Shown piece after piece: positions 63,253 through 64,000 of a stretch of DNA of 64,000 nt. The position numbers and the translations under genes are program-made. Origin of the DNA: Robbsia sp. KACC 23696. Lineage in GTDB: Bacteria > Pseudomonadota > Gammaproteobacteria > Burkholderiales > Burkholderiaceae. Under the pieces are notes generated by a model that was given only the letters and a program-made list of their open reading frames with translations, made no database searches and was not told the origin of the DNA. The stretch's first letter is position 1, and every line of letters begins with the position of its first letter. Location of the stretch: positions 248,001 to 312,000 of the forward strand of contig NZ_CP156626.1 of the NCBI RefSeq assembly GCF_039852015.1. Direction: 5' to 3'.

Positions 63253-64000
63253 CGGGCAATGCTCCATCGGTTACGGTCTAGGGTTTACTGCGTATTTCAA
63301 AAAGTGCAGGAACTGCAAATCATTGTAACGACAACATGCACAGCCGCACGGCTGTCTTAAAGTAGCGCAATCCGTGGGGCGGGCGGTCTTATTTCCCGCA
63401 GCCGCGTGCGGGTTAAGGGGCATGAACAAGCATTATTCAGCCTCGTTTTTGCTGTTTTCGGTCTAATCGTGGCAAATAAGCGCGTAATAGTTGCCGATTT
63501 CACCGTTAATCGGCCGTCAAAAGCGGCTGAGGAATGAGTTCGGGTATAATCCGTTCACACGCTGCGTGCGTGTTCTCATTTTGTCCATCAAACGGCGCGA
63601 ACGAGCGTGCCGGCTGATGAACAGCCAAGCATCAGTTGCCGTTGCGCAGACGGATCTTACGCTGCCGGTATATCGCGTTTTTAGCCTAGCGATATCCGGC
63701 CAGTCGACGATCCGGCAGTTCTGCGCGGCGGCGATGAGTTTCCCGCGCCGACCTTGTGTCGGTGCAACACGTTCCACCCGGGCTCGTTGCAACGCGGCAT
63801 GCGTGCCGACGATTGACGAGACAGTTCTTGCTGCGTGTCACCTGACACGTCGTCCGGGGGAGCCAAGCGTTGTCGTGGTGTGGTGACAGCTGGCGGACGG
63901 TGCGTTCTGTATGAGCGTTTCCGTGTTCGATCAAACCAGTCTGCGATCCACACCGCCGATGCGGAATCGGGAGGGCGTAGGCCGTCATCCCGTCCTGTCG
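63253..64000. other. Right-hand end of the window, no supported gene
   Basis: About 750 bases. Open frames here lack ribosome-binding sites and family resemblance. A TATAAT at 63545-63550 resembles a -10 box but no good -35 lies at the right distance. The control region of a gene beyond the window may be here. Confidence 0.5.

Noticed and set aside
63491-63886. 131-aa plus-strand frame at the right end
   Set aside because: Composition of random high-GC sequence, no ribosome-binding site, no motif.
1-64000. CRISPR arrays, tRNA or rRNA genes, insertion sequences, integrases
   Set aside because: No regularly spaced repeats, no cloverleaf with conserved loops, no transposase or integrase motifs seen on either strand.

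Overview
The window is a high-GC stretch of a beta-proteobacterial chromosome, most likely family Burkholderiaceae. This rests on family-level resemblance read by eye: a NuoM of Burkholderia type, an aspartate carbamoyltransferase with an N-terminal helix-turn-helix, DUF883 and short H-NS proteins, and an exopolysaccharide locus that resembles the cepacian (bce) clusters of Burkholderia. I cannot fix the genus; Robbsia or a relative is one possibility. No rRNA, tRNA, insertion sequence, phage gene or CRISPR array was seen.

Layout. 1-9.1 kb: an isolated nuoM closed by strong hairpins, a BadF-type kinase, a Pro/His-rich secreted protein, a MarR regulator, a GT4 glycosyltransferase, ferredoxin-NADP reductase, an endonuclease/exonuclease/phosphatase protein and an exported protein. 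9.5-13.7 kb: a signalling island with a NarL-type regulator, a soluble hybrid histidine kinase (HisKA-HATPase-REC-Hpt) and a response regulator whose output domain is strikingly RcsB-like. 14.3-18.5 kb: a branched-chain amino-acid-type binding protein, a DUF883 protein, an H-NS-like protein and a cation diffusion facilitator.

18.7-52.9 kb: a large exopolysaccharide locus. manC reads leftward. From 21.4 to 48.9 kb every gene reads rightward: yjbF, a yjbG-yjbH fusion, wcaJ-like initiating transferase, ugd, wzb, wza, wzc, a Wzy-like polymerase, glycosyltransferases, an unknown protein, a secreted propeller-like protein, wzx, another GT2, then rmlB-rmlA-rmlC and a terminator. Beside it and convergent lie a PhyH-type dioxygenase, a GT4 and an acyltransferase. 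The sugar-supply genes predict Glc, GlcA, Man and a deoxysugar derived from dTDP-glucose (rmlD is not here). The product should be an acylated heteropolysaccharide made by the Wzx/Wzy route and exported through Wza/Wzc.

The 1.27-kb gap between manC and yjbF holds a 14-bp match (12 of 14) to the enterobacterial RcsAB box inside an inverted repeat, plus a 14-bp perfect hairpin. With the RcsB-like regulator encoded 7 kb away, this suggests an Rcs-like circuit controlling a yjb/bce hybrid exopolysaccharide locus. This is the most interesting hypothesis in the window.

53-64 kb: an AT-richer gap, three tiny membrane-protein genes (two of them paralogues), an amidase, pyrB, a D-2-hydroxyacid dehydrogenase-type flavoprotein, a GT9 protein, a DUF4337-like membrane protein, a dienelactone-hydrolase/SnoaL fusion lacking the usual catalytic histidine, and a DEDD exonuclease. 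Starts were chosen from ribosome-binding sites, overlaps and family length; all function calls are by eye, without database searches.
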